Positions 6,850 through 15,767 are shown, counted from the first letter of the stretch. The stretch is DNA of 64,000 bases from Pseudoalteromonas sp. XMcav2-N (GCF_024124545.1 NZ_JAMXSF010000002.1:124001-188000), one strand, 5' to 3'. Numbers and translations are program-made. The notes: generated by a model from the sequence alone, not told the origin.

Positions 6850-8739
6850 TTAAGTCTTTTCCTCCAGCGGCGCTGCGCCTTCCTGAAAGCGCAAAAAATC
6901 ATCAATGTCTTTAATGGACGCAGAGGGCGAAAGCAACCGCAAAGGCACCTCATATTCAGAATGTAAGAAAAACTTAAACCCTTCATATTCGTACGTCTGA
7001 CTAAACAACTCAGCCAAAGTGCCAGTCTTATTCAACGGGAAAGCCTGCCCCGATGGCCATTGATGCGCAAGGATATCAGCCACACAACGAAACTGTTTGT
7101 AGTCATTCCAGTTGTGATCTTGCATTTTCAACATCTTTACGACCTTACGTACCACAGGTGCTATCAAACTCAAAGCACTGGTGAGGCCAAAGAAAAAGAA
7201 CTTATGCCAGGTTGGTACCTGCATCAGACCGACCCGGCGGATCATCGCCTTGGCCGCCTCAGGATCTTTCCCTGGTCCGCTTAATCTAAATTGCGCGGCG
7301 ACTAAGCTGCCATGATAAAAGTTGAAGATCAGCCTGGGGTCTGGCAACAAGTGATACCATTTGGGCTCTACGCCCAGCGTCCGGGCCAGTTCACCGGTAA
7401 ATCGGTAGTAGCGCACATTTTCAGAACGGTCTGGTTCCAGACAAAACTGCTCCCGACATTCCTGCTGATATTCCTCAATGCGCCGCTGCAGAGTGTGCGA
7501 ATCAGCCAGCTCTGTTTTACCCGCCAAAACACGGGCATATAAACGTGCCTGTAACTCGGCAATGGTCGGAACGCCCCCGACATCCGGACGGGCAAATCCA
7601 ATCCAGACCAGGCTGTCTCTTAATGTCGGGTGGATCATGTGCAAAAAGTTAGAGCGGATATTCTTCGCCGCATCTTGTGCTGCGCTGTGGTGGATCATGT
7701 CAAACTGCGTCTCATAGCCGGTCGACATCATCACATCGGTACATTCAATAAATTGGCCATCGTGAAGATAAACACCATTCTCAGCAAAACGCTTTACAGA
7801 AAACAAATGCAGCTGGGTTTGCCCGGTTTCCAGATCCTGCAACCAAATATCATTCTTATTACTGAATTCGCCGTGCAGGCCGTATTTAACCAGAAACTTC
7901 CACATCCAAAATGCGCTTAAAGGTCGTTGACGCTTCTGCTCATTTACCTTCAAGCCTTTATTCATAATGCGTTTCTTCAGCGTGGCCTCAAAAAGCGAAT
8001 GGTTGACCAAAAACGAGTAATGCGCAGCTCGTGTGGTTCTGGAGTCTCCGGTATCACCCAGAATAACCCGGGCAATAATGCTCTTGGGGCGCTTAACCAC
8101 CAGATGAGTCTCTTGCGCAACTTGCGCAATTTGGTGCACCACGTCAGAGCCAGACTCTCCCAGCCCCAGGCAGACCACCTTTTTACCCTTAAATTTTGAC
8201 GCTTCTTTGAAATCAAAACTATGGTGTATGGTCCCCTTAAACTGCTCCATGTTGGGAACAGACGGCAGTAATGGGTTGCGAAATTTGCCACTGCACACCG
8301 CCACAGAATCAAACAACTCTTCTTTACGTTCACCGTTTTTAAAATAAGTCACCCGCCATTTTTGTGTGCCAACTGGCTCAACAGACTCAATGACAGTGTT
8401 AAAGCGGATGAACTTTCTCAGTCTGAAATGCTCGGTAAAATCTTGCAGATACTCGATATATTCACTGGCAGTCCAGTATTTGCGATTCTTCTCTCTTGGC
8501 GGAAACGAGGAAAACGCCATAAAAAAGTTAGAAACCGTCAGGTGGATGTCGTTATAGATCCCGCCTTCGTTTTCTTTGTTATAAAAGGCCCCACCAATGT
8601 CATCACTGCGCTCAAAACACACCACAGTGTGACTTTGATCTATCAGCTCTTTGGTGGTTACCAGGCCAGATAACCCTGCGCCAATAACCGCAACGCGCTT
8701 CATCGGGTGGCTTGGCGCCTGCATAGCTTGTGAATTCAT
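6850..8739 (-). CDS. FAD/NAD(P)-dependent monooxygenase (FMO-like)
   Basis: About 629 residues from an ATG at 8739 that has GGGAG 8 bases upstream; a GTG at 8754 is an alternative. It has an FAD Rossmann motif GAGLSG at residues 20-25, an FMO-type fingerprint FKGTIHHSFDF near 167, and a second nucleotide motif GLGESG at 192-197 for NAD(P)H. Such enzymes insert oxygen at N, S or C atoms of small molecules. The protein is about 100 residues longer at the C-terminus than typical FMOs. It is the last gene of the six-gene oxidative operon, starting 20 bp after the Rieske beta subunit. Its stop codon lies in the target site of a mobile element. Substrate unknown. Confidence 0.85.
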   Translation of the reverse strand: MNSQAMQAPSHPMKRVAVIGAGLSGLVTTKELIDQSHTVVCFERSDDIGGAFYNKENEGGIYNDIHLTVSNFFMAFSSFPPREKNRKYWTASEYIEYLQDFTEHFRLRKFIRFNTVIESVEPVGTQKWRVTYFKNGERKEELFDSVAVCSGKFRNPLLPSVPNMEQFKGTIHHSFDFKEASKFKGKKVVCLGLGESGSDVVHQIAQVAQETHLVVKRPKSIIARVILGDTGDSRTTRAAHYSFLVNHSLFEATLKKRIMNKGLKVNEQKRQRPLSAFWMWKFLVKYGLHGEFSNKNDIWLQDLETGQTQLHLFSVKRFAENGVYLHDGQFIECTDVMMSTGYETQFDMIHHSAAQDAAKNIRSNFLHMIHPTLRDSLVWIGFARPDVGGVPTIAELQARLYARVLAGKTELADSHTLQRRIEEYQQECREQFCLEPDRSENVRYYRFTGELARTLGVEPKWYHLLPDPRLIFNFYHGSLVAAQFRLSGPGKDPEAAKAMIRRVGLMQVPTWHKFFFFGLTSALSLIAPVVRKVVKMLKMQDHNWNDYKQFRCVADILAHQWPSGQAFPLNKTGTLAELFSQTYEYEGFKFFLHSEYEVPLRLLSPSASIKDIDDFLRFQEGAAPLEEKT

Positions 8740-8758
8740 CACATCATCTCCCACTCGG

Positions 8759-9253
8759 TTAGATTGGGTAAATTATCGAATCAGGTAACACTTCTGCGTC
8801 TATAATGCAAAGCCGCTTTGAAAATTGCAGCGTACCGTCTGGTGCGATACTCAGGCTGTCCTGACTTTCGCTGGTAAGCAACAAAGTGGAAGGCTCTCCC
8901 TGTCGGGATTCAGTGACCATAAAGCTGCTCACCACGTCTAGTGCATGTTCACTTTGGTGCGTGATCTCTATGCTGCCCGCAAACCTACGTTGCAATCGAT
9001 CACGAAACCAGACCGCCTTTTGCAGGCCCAGCGCTCTGTCTATCAACATTTTTTTGCCTTCACAAAACACGTTGTATACCAGCATCCCCTCTTCAAAGTT
9101 GGCTCGATTGGTCACTAAGTAACTGGCGTCTTCGGTAAAAAAGTCTGGCCACTGGGTCAACATTTGCTGGTCCAGTTGGGCGTGATAGCGCCGGTAAAAT
9201 TCGCGAACAGAGCGCTCCAGCAACAGGGTTTTCAACATTTCTTCCATGCTCAC
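8759..9253 (-). CDS. Ring-hydroxylating dioxygenase, beta (small) subunit
   Basis: 164 residues, the normal size. It has the cone-shaped SnoaL/NTF2-like fold pattern: 'EFYRRYHAQLDQQMLTQWPDFFTEDASYLVT' near the start, then 'RRFAGSIEITHQSEHALDVVSSFMV' and 'LCIIDAEVLPDSIIYP' at the end, matching the final strand of BenB/NagH-type subunits. The beta subunit is structural, forming alpha3-beta3 hexamers, and sometimes shapes specificity. Its ATG overlaps the alpha-subunit stop by 4 bp (ATGA type), so the two are probably translated together. Confidence 0.88.
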   Translation of the reverse strand: MSMEEMLKTLLLERSVREFYRRYHAQLDQQMLTQWPDFFTEDASYLVTNRANFEEGMLVYNVFCEGKKMLIDRALGLQKAVWFRDRLQRRFAGSIEITHQSEHALDVVSSFMVTESRQGEPSTLLLTSESQDSLSIAPDGTLQFSKRLCIIDAEVLPDSIIYPI

Positions 9254-10458
9254 AGCTCCATCACCTGACGATAATAGTTATAGAACCCACGGATCGCTGA
9301 TTCCGACACCATATGATCGCAATCTGACGAGCCTTCACCATATTCAATGGCGCATTCAAACTCTGATCGCTGCTGTAAACCCACTTGACAGGAAGCCAGG
9401 ATCTCATTGTCATCTATGGTGACCAGGCCCGACGCTCCCAGTAAATTGGCCTGTTTAACCCGTCGTGCCGTCAGTGCTGGGTCTTCGTCTTCATACGCAA
9501 AGAAAGTCCAGGTTTTTACACATTTATCCTGACTAACCGGTTCCACATGGCGCATGACCAAACAATTTAGCTGCTGCAGAAAAATCAGGTTTGGCCAGAT
9601 AGTCATGACAGCGCCAGTCGCATGAGAAAACTCGGCCTCATGGGCTATCAAACTCGGATCAAGTAATGAAAACTCCGAATCAACTTCTTCTGAGTGAGTC
9701 TGCTGCTTGCTAAATGTGGCCGTAGAAGCCAGCACACTGTGCATGCCTTTGTCCTCAACCACGATCTCCGTTTCCTGATCTGACCGCCAGATCCCAAACA
9801 AGGTGAAAAATGAGTGCAAAATAGCCGCATGCACGGTGTCTTTCACATTCTCAATTTGCAGCTTCCAGTTCCCGGCAACAACGTGCTTGTGCTTGCCAAT
9901 CACCTTTAAGGGACGGCCATCACAGACACGGTCAAAGTAACGCAGTATCTTAGGGCCCAGATAGGTCTCAAGCGGCACCATGTCGTTACTAAAGCTGGCA
10001 AACACCACACCGTGGCGCTCACATACATTTAGCTGTTTCAAACCATGATTTTGCGGATCAAACTGCGCCGACATTCCCCCTTTTCCCTTCACCCCCTGAC
10101 TCAAAGGCACGCCCACCAGGCGGCCCTCCAGATTAAAACGCCATTCGTGATACGGACAGGTAAACAGCTTGTTGTTGCCTTTTCGTTTCTCACATAACCG
10201 CGCGCCTCGATGAGTACAGCGATTCACAAAAACGCGAATAGCCCCTTTGCGGTCTCTCGACACAATCACACCGACATTGCCTACCGAGCTCAGAATATAA
10301 TCGCCCGGCTCTGGCACCTCACAGCTTAATGCCACATAGTTCCAGGAATCGGCGAAGAATATGGCGTCCAGCTCACGCTGAAAGTTATCCTTGTCGGCAT
10401 AAATGTGCTGGGGAAGCCTGCGCACACCCGCATCAGGCCATCCTTGGAACTCACTCAT
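9250..10458 (-). CDS. Rieske ring-hydroxylating oxygenase, alpha (large) subunit
   Basis: 402 residues. The Rieske 2Fe-2S site is C81-x-H83...C101-x2-H104 (CTHRGA, CPYHEW). The catalytic mononuclear iron site follows in ENVKDTVHAAILHSFFTLFG, with D207 bridging and H210/H215 as ligands. The spacing and the 'ILHSFFTLFG' context resemble large subunits of salicylate 5-hydroxylase/NagG-type enzymes, so an aromatic acid-like substrate is possible (inference from motif only). It overlaps its neighbours on both sides by 4 bp. No ferredoxin or ferredoxin reductase is encoded nearby, so electrons must come from elsewhere. Confidence 0.9.
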   Translation of the reverse strand: MSEFQGWPDAGVRRLPQHIYADKDNFQRELDAIFFADSWNYVALSCEVPEPGDYILSSVGNVGVIVSRDRKGAIRVFVNRCTHRGARLCEKRKGNNKLFTCPYHEWRFNLEGRLVGVPLSQGVKGKGGMSAQFDPQNHGLKQLNVCERHGVVFASFSNDMVPLETYLGPKILRYFDRVCDGRPLKVIGKHKHVVAGNWKLQIENVKDTVHAAILHSFFTLFGIWRSDQETEIVVEDKGMHSVLASTATFSKQQTHSEEVDSEFSLLDPSLIAHEAEFSHATGAVMTIWPNLIFLQQLNCLVMRHVEPVSQDKCVKTWTFFAYEDEDPALTARRVKQANLLGASGLVTIDDNEILASCQVGLQQRSEFECAIEYGEGSSDCDHMVSESAIRGFYNYYRQVMEL

Positions 10459-11606
10459 GATTCAAGCTCAGCTGCCGGTTGCTTAGTTGCTTGCTCTGCG
10501 TTGCTGTTTGACTGTCGCTCTGAACCATACACCACTAAGTCAGCGATTCGGCTCATCACCGACATCAGCATGGACCAACCCTGCTCCTGAATTTCAAGCA
10601 AACCTTCTGCCTCACTCAGACTGGGTGTCTGACGACGCACAAAGTCATAGCCCATTTTGACGTGTTCGTGGTCGCCATCGTCATGCTCATGGAAATGGCG
10701 AGAATGCTGTGTTTCTGACATCACAGGCGCTACATGCTTGTAGAATACAGTGGCTGAGGCTTCAACCACCAGGTGGATCAGAACCAACTTTTGCATGTCA
10801 GACAAGCGGTTTAAAATACTGCAGAACCAGCTACTGGTCGCTTCAAGGACCGGATCAAAAATACGCGTGCTCGAATCCCGGCTGGAAGCTAAGTCCATAT
10901 TGTGACCGAACTCTTCAATTAAGTGGTCCCAGGCCAGATCTAAATGTGCCCCCTCGGCACTGGTCAGATATCGGTTAAACACCATTTTCTGGAAGTGATT
11001 TGACCACACCTGAAAACAATCCAGGAAACGATTTCTTGTCTCACTGTCGTTTAGCAGCCCTTTATTTACCAACGCAAACAAGCGATGTTTATCGAAACGA
11101 TCTTTAAAGATTTCGTTCTTCTGGAACAGTTTGTCGACTATGGTATCGGCGTGCTTCAATTCATAGTTTTCGTCTTCATGGAACGTCGCCCAGGGATCGG
11201 CTATGTCTTCATATAATCCACGGGAATCGAATTGTAATGACAGGCCCCAGAAACCCGCGGGCTCTGCGCCGATAAAACCATGGGGGCGGCCAGGTGGAAC
11301 CAGCAGTGCATCCCCCGCGCCCATTTCTGTTTCTACATCGCCAAGCGTAGACGCGCCGCCTTCACAAATTAAGATCATCGATTCCACAGGATGGATATGC
11401 TCATCCAGCTGCTCACCAGCTTCCAGTCTGACCCAGGCCATCGAAATACGATTATCCTTTGGCAAAAACTCTGTTAGCCCTTCATGTTTGGTGAAGTCTT
11501 TAACGTGGCCTAACCAGTGCTCAACACCGTTAACCTCGATAGTGCGAATAGACGGAATATCATCGCGCTTCACCAGTGAAACTAATTTACTCTCAGACAT
11601 GCTCAT
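10455..11606 (-). CDS. Cupin fused to a heme-oxygenase-like di-iron oxidase domain
   Basis: 383 residues in two parts. Residues ~45-125 form a cupin: H70-x-H72...E75 (HIHPVE) and H109 in 'PPGRPHGF' would bind one metal. Residues ~165-325 are helical and carry a candidate di-iron set: E231/E232...H235 (LIEEFGHN), E282 in 'VVEASATVFYKHV', and H306-x3-D310-x2-H313 in a His/Asp-rich stretch. H-x3-D-x2-H is the helix-3 signature of heme-oxygenase-like di-iron oxidases (CADD/SznF type). The fusion is not one I recognise. The gene overlaps the Rieske alpha gene by 4 bp and lies 12 bp after the di-heme gene, so all three probably serve one pathway. Confidence 0.68.
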   Translation of the reverse strand: MSMSESKLVSLVKRDDIPSIRTIEVNGVEHWLGHVKDFTKHEGLTEFLPKDNRISMAWVRLEAGEQLDEHIHPVESMILICEGGASTLGDVETEMGAGDALLVPPGRPHGFIGAEPAGFWGLSLQFDSRGLYEDIADPWATFHEDENYELKHADTIVDKLFQKNEIFKDRFDKHRLFALVNKGLLNDSETRNRFLDCFQVWSNHFQKMVFNRYLTSAEGAHLDLAWDHLIEEFGHNMDLASSRDSSTRIFDPVLEATSSWFCSILNRLSDMQKLVLIHLVVEASATVFYKHVAPVMSETQHSRHFHEHDDGDHEHVKMGYDFVRRQTPSLSEAEGLLEIQEQGWSMLMSVMSRIADLVVYGSERQSNSNAEQATKQPAAELES

Positions 11607-11618
11607 TCCTTAGGTATC

Positions 11619-13073
11619 TTATTTTTCTACAACTTGTAGCGATTTCAAAAATTTAATAATGCTCTTTTGCTCAGAAAGCGGTAATAGCGAGAAGTGGTCA
11701 CGGCTTTGGCGTGCCTCCCCACCGTGGTACAGGATGGCCTCAGTAATGGTCGTGATATCACCCCGGTGACCATAAGGCGCTGAACTGCCTACATCCCATA
11801 GCTTTCTGGTAATAAAGAACTCACTGCCGGGACGACCATCCTGTGACGGGCGAGCCTGATCGAGTGTCTCATTACAGAAAAAGCGAATGGCATCTTCACG
11901 CTCAACCGGATCACACAAATTGTGGCGTTTCAGGTCGGTATAGGCCCAAACTGTGGCACTGCCATCAGGGTTTTTCTTTAAGCGAGGCTTTGGGCCTTGC
12001 TTGGTCATATCCCAGCGCACTGAACGACTGGTATCACGGAAAGTATGAGACGCATTAAGCGGGCTGGGCTCAGAGAACACCGGCGTATCCAGCTTAAGTG
12101 CCGGTACGTGGCAGCTGTTGCAGCCAATCTCGTTAAACTTACGCTTGCCAAGACGCACAGCTTTGCGCTCAGCACGGGCTCGCGGCATCACCTGAACCGG
12201 CACAGGTAAGCTGGCCTGATACACCGATAGTGCCGTGATGTCACCGACCGATAACTCTCTTTCCACACCATCTTCATCGTGATCTTTATCGAATCCTTTG
12301 CCCGGGTTTAAATCAAAACGCTCTTCTGCCTGCATGCCGTGGTGATGGTTCATTGCATCAACGGTAAAGTGACGCAAAGTGGCAATGTTGCCCGACTGGT
12401 TAAATGGGCGGACCATCAGATCGGTGTTAATGCCTTCACTTTCCACCACCAATCCGCCTTCCTTGCGGATATCAAAGGACACTCCTTTTGAGATTAAGGT
12501 GTGTTCCCCGTCAGGCAGGGCTTCGGCCTGGGCACGCAGATCATAGGTCATTTCACGGGCTACCATTTCAATGGCACCCGCACCATGCATGCCCGGAGTG
12601 TTTCTTTCGTTACTAAACTGATTAGAAACGGACTCAGTAACCGGGTCTAAACGCTGTGCCAGAATAAAAGCGTTGACCACAAACTCGCCTGATCCACCTA
12701 TGGCTGGCTGAGAGTGACACCCGGCACAGGAATTCGTTTCGGGTGATGAGGTACGAATAAAAGCGGGCTGATCCGGCGCGCGTTTCACGCCACCGCCAGT
12801 CGTAGCCGGCCGCCCTTGACCATCACATTTATTAAATTTGGCAACGAAAAGATCGCGACCCATTTTATGGATCTGCTTTAAAGTCGCCTTTCCATTTGCA
12901 ATATCATCATGTTCAATATGCTTCTTAATTGCCCCCTCCTCTGGATAATCAGCCGGACAAGCAGCTTGCACTGATGCACTTACTACACCAGACAAAACCA
13001 ATGGAACGGCCATCAACAGGTGATGGTCAATTAGTGTATTTACTCTATTTTTTATGCGTATGTAGCTGTTCAT
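11619..13073 (-). CDS. Periplasmic di-heme oxidoreductase (DHOR-like)
   Basis: 484 residues from the ATG at 13073, which has GGAGGGG directly upstream and starts a plausible signal peptide (cleavage near VQA-ACPAD). Longer in-frame starts back to 13160 would overlap the preceding gene and spoil the signal. It has two c-type heme sites: C116-x2-C119-H120 (CAGCH) and C318-x2-C321-H322 (CNSCH). The layout, with 'YGHRGDITTITEAILYHGGEA' near the C-terminus, fits the di-heme thiol oxidoreductase-like family (PF06537 type). It would act in the periplasm, whereas its operon partners appear cytosolic, so it may handle the product after export or move electrons. Family confident, role unknown. Confidence 0.83.
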   Translation of the reverse strand: MNSYIRIKNRVNTLIDHHLLMAVPLVLSGVVSASVQAACPADYPEEGAIKKHIEHDDIANGKATLKQIHKMGRDLFVAKFNKCDGQGRPATTGGGVKRAPDQPAFIRTSSPETNSCAGCHSQPAIGGSGEFVVNAFILAQRLDPVTESVSNQFSNERNTPGMHGAGAIEMVAREMTYDLRAQAEALPDGEHTLISKGVSFDIRKEGGLVVESEGINTDLMVRPFNQSGNIATLRHFTVDAMNHHHGMQAEERFDLNPGKGFDKDHDEDGVERELSVGDITALSVYQASLPVPVQVMPRARAERKAVRLGKRKFNEIGCNSCHVPALKLDTPVFSEPSPLNASHTFRDTSRSVRWDMTKQGPKPRLKKNPDGSATVWAYTDLKRHNLCDPVEREDAIRFFCNETLDQARPSQDGRPGSEFFITRKLWDVGSSAPYGHRGDITTITEAILYHGGEARQSRDHFSLLPLSEQKSIIKFLKSLQVVEK

Positions 13074-13101
13074 GGCCCCTCCAATTACATACAATGCAGG
13101 T

Positions 13102-13707
13102 TTATTTTTCTGGTAATGTGCGATAACCGGGCAGCTGCTCGAAACGTGAAGCCCAGTCAAGTACGCGTGGAAAATCGCTCAGACTTGGCTCAAGTTTGAT
13201 AACCAAAGCGACGTAACTGTATAGCGCAATATCCGCAAGGGTGGCGTGTGAGCCTGCCAGCCATGCCTGCTGCTCCAACTGTTTACTCATAAGAGAAAAC
13301 AATTTGATAGTCATTTGCATAGCTTGGTCTTCATTGCCTGGTTTACCCAGTACTCGGATCCCTCTTAACGCGACAGGGCCGGTGCACAGCTCGCCCGCAG
13401 AGAATGCAAACCAGCGCTGGATCTCAACCTGAGTTGACAGATCATCTGGATACCAGATTCGCTGTTGGTCGTATTGTTGAGCAAGGTAAAACAAGATAGC
13501 GTGGGAGTCGGTGACCGTTTTGTCTCCATCGACCAACACAGGTATCTTGCCGGCTGGGTTAAGACGTAAAAATGAGTCAGACAAATGTGCCTTGGTTTTT
13601 AAGTCAACGGTCAATGTCTCTATGTTTAACCCTAACATTGATGCAAGAGTGAGAACCTTGTGACTGTGCCCTGACATCGGGTGATAGTACAGCTGAATAT
13701 TACTCAT
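13102..13707 (-). CDS. Glutathione S-transferase
   Basis: 201 residues. The N-terminal thioredoxin-fold part carries the glutathione-site pattern 'NPAGKIPVLVDGD...TDSHAILFYLA' (residues ~50-75), and the C-terminal helical part has 'WLAGSHATLADIALYSYV', the N-capping box of GSTs. It conjugates or isomerises electrophilic compounds with glutathione in the cytoplasm. As first gene of the oxidative operon it may handle a reactive epoxide or quinone made downstream (inference). The promoter region at 13708-13830 is shared with a divergent LysR gene. Confidence 0.9.
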   Translation of the reverse strand: MSNIQLYYHPMSGHSHKVLTLASMLGLNIETLTVDLKTKAHLSDSFLRLNPAGKIPVLVDGDKTVTDSHAILFYLAQQYDQQRIWYPDDLSTQVEIQRWFAFSAGELCTGPVALRGIRVLGKPGNEDQAMQMTIKLFSLMSKQLEQQAWLAGSHATLADIALYSYVALVIKLEPSLSDFPRVLDWASRFEQLPGYRTLPEK

Positions 13708-13780
13708 GATAGCAACCTAATGCTCCCTATATTGGTGACATGCGGAGCATTAGACATTAAAATTTTCATAGAATAAACAT

Positions 13781-13816
13781 ACAAAACGAAAACACTGATC
13801 ACACAAAACGAAAACA
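13781..13816. promoter_or_regulatory. 14-bp direct repeat, 22-bp period, between GST operon and LysR
   Basis: ACAAAACGAAAACA occurs at 13781-13794 and again, identical, at 13803-13816, a shift of 22 bp (two helical turns). It lies just upstream of the LysR GTG start and in the promoter region of the divergent oxidative operon, so it is a plausible operator. Confidence 0.5.
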
Positions 13817-13830
13817 AAAGGACCTAACTT

Positions 13831-14766
13831 GTGGACACTATAGAAGGCTTTAGAGCAGTTATCGCGGTCGCTGAAACCGGCTCATTTACGGCAGCAGCCT
13901 TACGACTGGGTATTTCGAAGTCCGTTGTCAGTAAATACGTCAATGCGGTTGAAAATCAACATGCAACCAAGATATTTAACCGCTCAACCAGAAAGGTTTC
14001 TATGACTCGGGCTGGACGACATTTTTATCATGGTATCGTCCACGTATTGAACGAATATACCTCACTGGTGGATCAGGTCAGTGAGGAAAGCACTAAATGT
14101 ACAGGTCTGCTCAGGATCACTACCTCGGTGACATTCGGAGAACAAGTTCTAGCGCCCAAGTTACCTAAGTTTATGTCTTTATATCCTGATATCCAGCTGG
14201 ATTTAGAACTGAATAACCGCAAAGTCGATTTAGTCGAAGAGAGTTTCGATCTGGCTATCAGGGTAGGCTCCACTGAAGTTCAGGACTTTGTAGCAACACA
14301 AATATGCCAGTTTCCGATGGTGTTATGCGCAACACCTGAGTATATAAAACAACACGGTCAACCTGAGTGCGTCAGAGATCTCAATGCGCATGTCTGGCTC
14401 ATTGACAAGAAAATGCCAATTAACGACTGGGTAGATGACAAAGATACCGATCAATGGGATGCATTGTTTACGTCAGCCCCGATTTCAGTCAACAGCCCCA
14501 ATATTCTGAAGACACTGGTCAAATCCGGCGCCGGGATTGCATTGATCCCTAAGTTTCTGGTCGAAGAAGAGCTAGCTGAAGGTACGCTTATTCAGCTAAT
14601 GAAAGACGCCATTAAACAACCATTAAGTGTCCATGTTATTTACCCAGAGAATAAGTATATTCCAGAAAAATCGCGCGTTTTTATCAACTTTTTGAAACAG
14701 CAATATGGCGACAATCCAGTCGATCCGCTGACACAAGGGAGCAGGTTGCTCAACGCTTTGATATAA
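13831..14766 (+). CDS. LysR family regulator, divergent from the oxidative operon
   Basis: 311 residues. The N-terminal winged helix-turn-helix spans residues 1-60 ('FRAVIAVAETGSFTAAALRLGISKS', 'VENQHATKIFNRSTRKVSMT'). The rest is the two-lobed effector-binding domain ('RITTSVTFGEQVLAPKLPKFM', 'DLAIRVGSTE'). The start is GTG at 13831 with AAAAGGA 8-9 bases upstream. It is transcribed away from the GST-led operon, the usual layout for a LysR protein controlling its neighbour in response to a pathway compound. It resembles the CrgA/DsdC-like group that often regulates oxidative or aromatic-compound genes. Confidence 0.9.
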   Translation: MDTIEGFRAVIAVAETGSFTAAALRLGISKSVVSKYVNAVENQHATKIFNRSTRKVSMTRAGRHFYHGIVHVLNEYTSLVDQVSEESTKCTGLLRITTSVTFGEQVLAPKLPKFMSLYPDIQLDLELNNRKVDLVEESFDLAIRVGSTEVQDFVATQICQFPMVLCATPEYIKQHGQPECVRDLNAHVWLIDKKMPINDWVDDKDTDQWDALFTSAPISVNSPNILKTLVKSGAGIALIPKFLVEEELAEGTLIQLMKDAIKQPLSVHVIYPENKYIPEKSRVFINFLKQQYGDNPVDPLTQGSRLLNALI

Positions 14767-14840
14767 TCACCCAACATACATTCTCATGACTCAGTGTACA
14801 AAGTACTCGAAGGTTGATAACGGCTCTGCTGAACATATCA

Positions 14841-15743
14841 TCACGCACCTGTTCCGGTATCAAAGCTGTGCTTGCAATGCTGGCTTATCATATCGATGAA
14901 ACACCGGATCTTGGCAGGAACATACCCTCCGGGTCGATACAAAGCATGGATTGGAAACCCTTCCAACTGATAGTCAGGTAACAGTGCCACCAGCTCACCT
15001 GTATTCAGCGCTTCTTCAAAGGCCCAACGCGGCCCAAGGTGTACCCCTTTACCAGCCAAAACCAGCTGTCGAACTGCAGACACGCTGTTAACTGTAAAGC
15101 CCCCTGACACTTTGACTCGTGATGTTGTTTCACCTTTTTTTATACTTACCTGACTGTTGGCCTGAGCGCGCGAATAGAATATAAACTGGCACCGACTCAG
15201 CCCGGATGGATCCGTTACCCCATCAATCTGTTCCAGATAACCCGGGCTGGCAACCAGTACACGCTCAGCAGTGCCCAACCCTCTGCAGATCAACCCTGAA
15301 TCCGGCAGCATGCCAACACGTACTGCTACATCAATGCCATTGGCAGTCAGATCTTCAAAATGACTGCCCAGTAACAACTCGACTTTAAGGTCAGCATATG
15401 CGGCCCGCATCTTGTTCAGTACAGGTACAATAAACTGAGTACCAAAATCAACTGGCGCAGCGACCGTCAGGGTTCCACTGGGTTGATCCTGCAGACCTCG
15501 CAGACGACTTTCCAACACAGCCTGTTGCTCAGCAATGTGTTTTAGCCCTTGAAAATATACGATCCCGGCCTCGGTTGCCTGGGATCGCACCGTAGAGCGA
15601 TTGATCAGTTTAACACCCAGATGGCGCTCCAGCGCAGCCACTTTGCGGCTCACTGATGAAGGGTCCGTATTCAATTGCTCAGCTGCGCCTTTGAGGCTAC
15701 CCGCCTCAATCACTTTCAAAAAAGTGAGTTCATTTGTGTTCAT
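14841..15743 (-). CDS. LysR family regulator, divergent from the broken SDR
   Basis: About 300 residues from the ATG at 15743; a TTG at 15764 is possible. Helix-turn-helix at ~1-60 ('FLKVIEAGSLKGAAEQLNTDPSSVSRKV'), effector domain after ('TLTVAAPVDFGTQFIVPVLNKM', 'DVAVRVGMLPDSGLICRGLG'). It faces the SDR gene at 15853 across a 109-bp gap holding an AT-rich dyad, and most likely controls that gene, which is now frameshifted. Family is clear, ligand unknown. Confidence 0.9.
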   Translation of the reverse strand: MNTNELTFLKVIEAGSLKGAAEQLNTDPSSVSRKVAALERHLGVKLINRSTVRSQATEAGIVYFQGLKHIAEQQAVLESRLRGLQDQPSGTLTVAAPVDFGTQFIVPVLNKMRAAYADLKVELLLGSHFEDLTANGIDVAVRVGMLPDSGLICRGLGTAERVLVASPGYLEQIDGVTDPSGLSRCQFIFYSRAQANSQVSIKKGETTSRVKVSGGFTVNSVSAVRQLVLAGKGVHLGPRWAFEEALNTGELVALLPDYQLEGFPIHALYRPGGYVPAKIRCFIDMISQHCKHSFDTGTGA

Positions 15744-15767
15744 CACTTTTTGCGATATATGCAATTA

